NCBI RefSeq assembly: GCF_024679095.1
Contig: NW_026110541.1
Location: 525,501 to 589,500, forward strand
Length of the DNA stretch: 64,000 nucleotides
Direction of reading: 5' to 3'
Source: Eriocheir sinensis
Taxonomy: Eukaryota > Arthropoda > Malacostraca > Decapoda > Varunidae
Shown here: positions 61,636-64,000 of the stretch, piece by piece
Layout of the letters: the number at the start of each line of letters is the position of its first letter
Numbering within the stretch: position 1 is the first letter of the stretch
The notes under the pieces: model-generated
What the model saw: only the letters and a program-made list of their open reading frames with translations
The model's database searches: none
Told to the model about the DNA's origin: nothing
Program-made: the position numbers and the translations under genes

Positions 61636-62593
61636 CATTAAATAACATGAATTTGTATAAAATTTGTATCAAAATATATACTTATATACACAATAAAATA
61701 ACGTAATTATTTTTATGAAAATGTATATACAAAATACACATAAAATAATTTAAATACGTAGAAAAATATATATACAAAAAACACATAGAATTGAGTAAAT
61801 TTGTATGAAAATATATAAACAAATACACATAAAATAATGTAAATTTGGATAAAATGTATATACAAAATGAACATTAAATATTGTAAATATGTATAAAAAA
61901 AAATATATAAAAAATACACATAGAATAATGTTAAATCGTATCAAAATAAATAAAGAGAATATGAATAAAATAATGTAAATTTGTATAAAAATAAAGATGC
62001 AAAATATCCATATAATACGCATATTTGAATAAAAATGTATCTAAAAAAATACATATAAAATAATTAAATTTGTATTAAAATAAATATTAAAAATGCACAT
62101 ACAATAAAGTAAATTTGTATTGAAATAGATATGCAAAATACACATCAATAATTTAAATTTGTATCAAAATATATATACGAATACTCATAAAATATAGTAA
62201 ATTTTTATGAAAATATACATACAAAATAGATATACAAAATACACATATAACTAGTTAAATTTGTATTTAAATACATGTACAAAAAACACATAAAATAATG
62301 TATGAAATGAAAACAAATACATTTTATATAAAATATATATACAAAATACACATAGAATAATGCAAAATCATATCAAAATAATTACACAGAATATCAAAAA
62401 AATAATGTAAATTTGTATGAAAATAAAGATGCAAAATACCCATAAAATAAAGCATATTTTTATAAAAATACATATACAAAAATACATATAGATTAATCAA
62501 ATTTGTATTAAAATTAATATACAAAATGCACATACAATAAGGTAAATTTGTATTGAAAAAATATGCAAAATACACATAAAACAATGTAAATTT
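61636..62593 (-). repeat. 45-bp satellite block, minus sense
   Basis: Third, partial copy of the 33.9-34.85 kb / 51.1-52.1 kb segment, sharing aacatgaatttgtataaaat, ataactagttaaatttgtat and aatcatatcaaaataattac. It enters at a head-to-head junction of two gatacaaat motifs. Confidence 0.9.

Positions 62594-64000
<1,407 letters not shown>

Overview
The window is non-coding, extremely AT-rich repetitive DNA from a eukaryotic, probably animal, nuclear genome. I find no protein-coding gene, rRNA gene, intact tRNA gene, CRISPR array, origin or operon. The eukaryote call rests on two copies of a tRNA-derived SINE with poly(A) tails, on the long (AT)n microsatellites, and on the satellite DNA that makes up nearly everything else. 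I cannot name the taxon from the sequence.

The bulk is one diverged satellite family with a monomer of about 45 bp (44-46). In the T-rich sense a monomer reads roughly: gtgtattttg, then a short TA tract, then tttcatacaaat, then ttacgttatttta. I call this sense '+' and its reverse complement '-'. Consecutive monomers differ in a fixed order that recurs every eight monomers (about 355-360 bp), so this is a higher-order repeat. Diagnostic endings by phase are: 1, gtgtattcg or gtgtatttg start; 2, ttcaatacaaatttacc; 3, caaatttaaat; 4, atagttttata; 5, acacattcttttatt; 6, ttattttgatacgaa; 7, ttatacgtatttac; 8, acgttatttta. At least one longer tandem period, about 1.24-1.25 kb, is visible at 57.5-60.9 kb.

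Orientation flips more than 40 times, so the window is a mosaic of head-to-tail blocks of about 60 bp to 5 kb in alternating sense. Many flips are not independent. The same breakpoint sequence recurs at distant places, sometimes inverted, showing that multi-kilobase segments already containing flips were later duplicated. Clear examples are a direct duplication of 33.2-36.4 kb with 50.35-53.65 kb, a direct duplication of 36.75-39.4 kb with 41.9-44.75 kb, and an inverted duplication of about 24.85-27.6 kb with 39.5-42.6 kb.

Sixteen long (AT)n tracts of about 93-196 bp interrupt the array. Many sit where a monomer carries its own short TA tract, and unexpanded paralogues exist for several. Four lie exactly at orientation flips. 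The only GC-rich islands are the full-length SINE at 16452-16819 and a 5'-truncated antisense copy at 4316-4466. A G-poor stretch at 45194-45380 does not match the satellite.

All apparent reading frames are artefacts. A 45-bp monomer is exactly 15 codons, so frames stay open across monomers and give Tyr/Phe/Ile-rich 15-residue repeats on both strands. (AT)n tracts give Tyr-Ile runs. Block boundaries below are read by eye and are good to roughly 10-20 bp.
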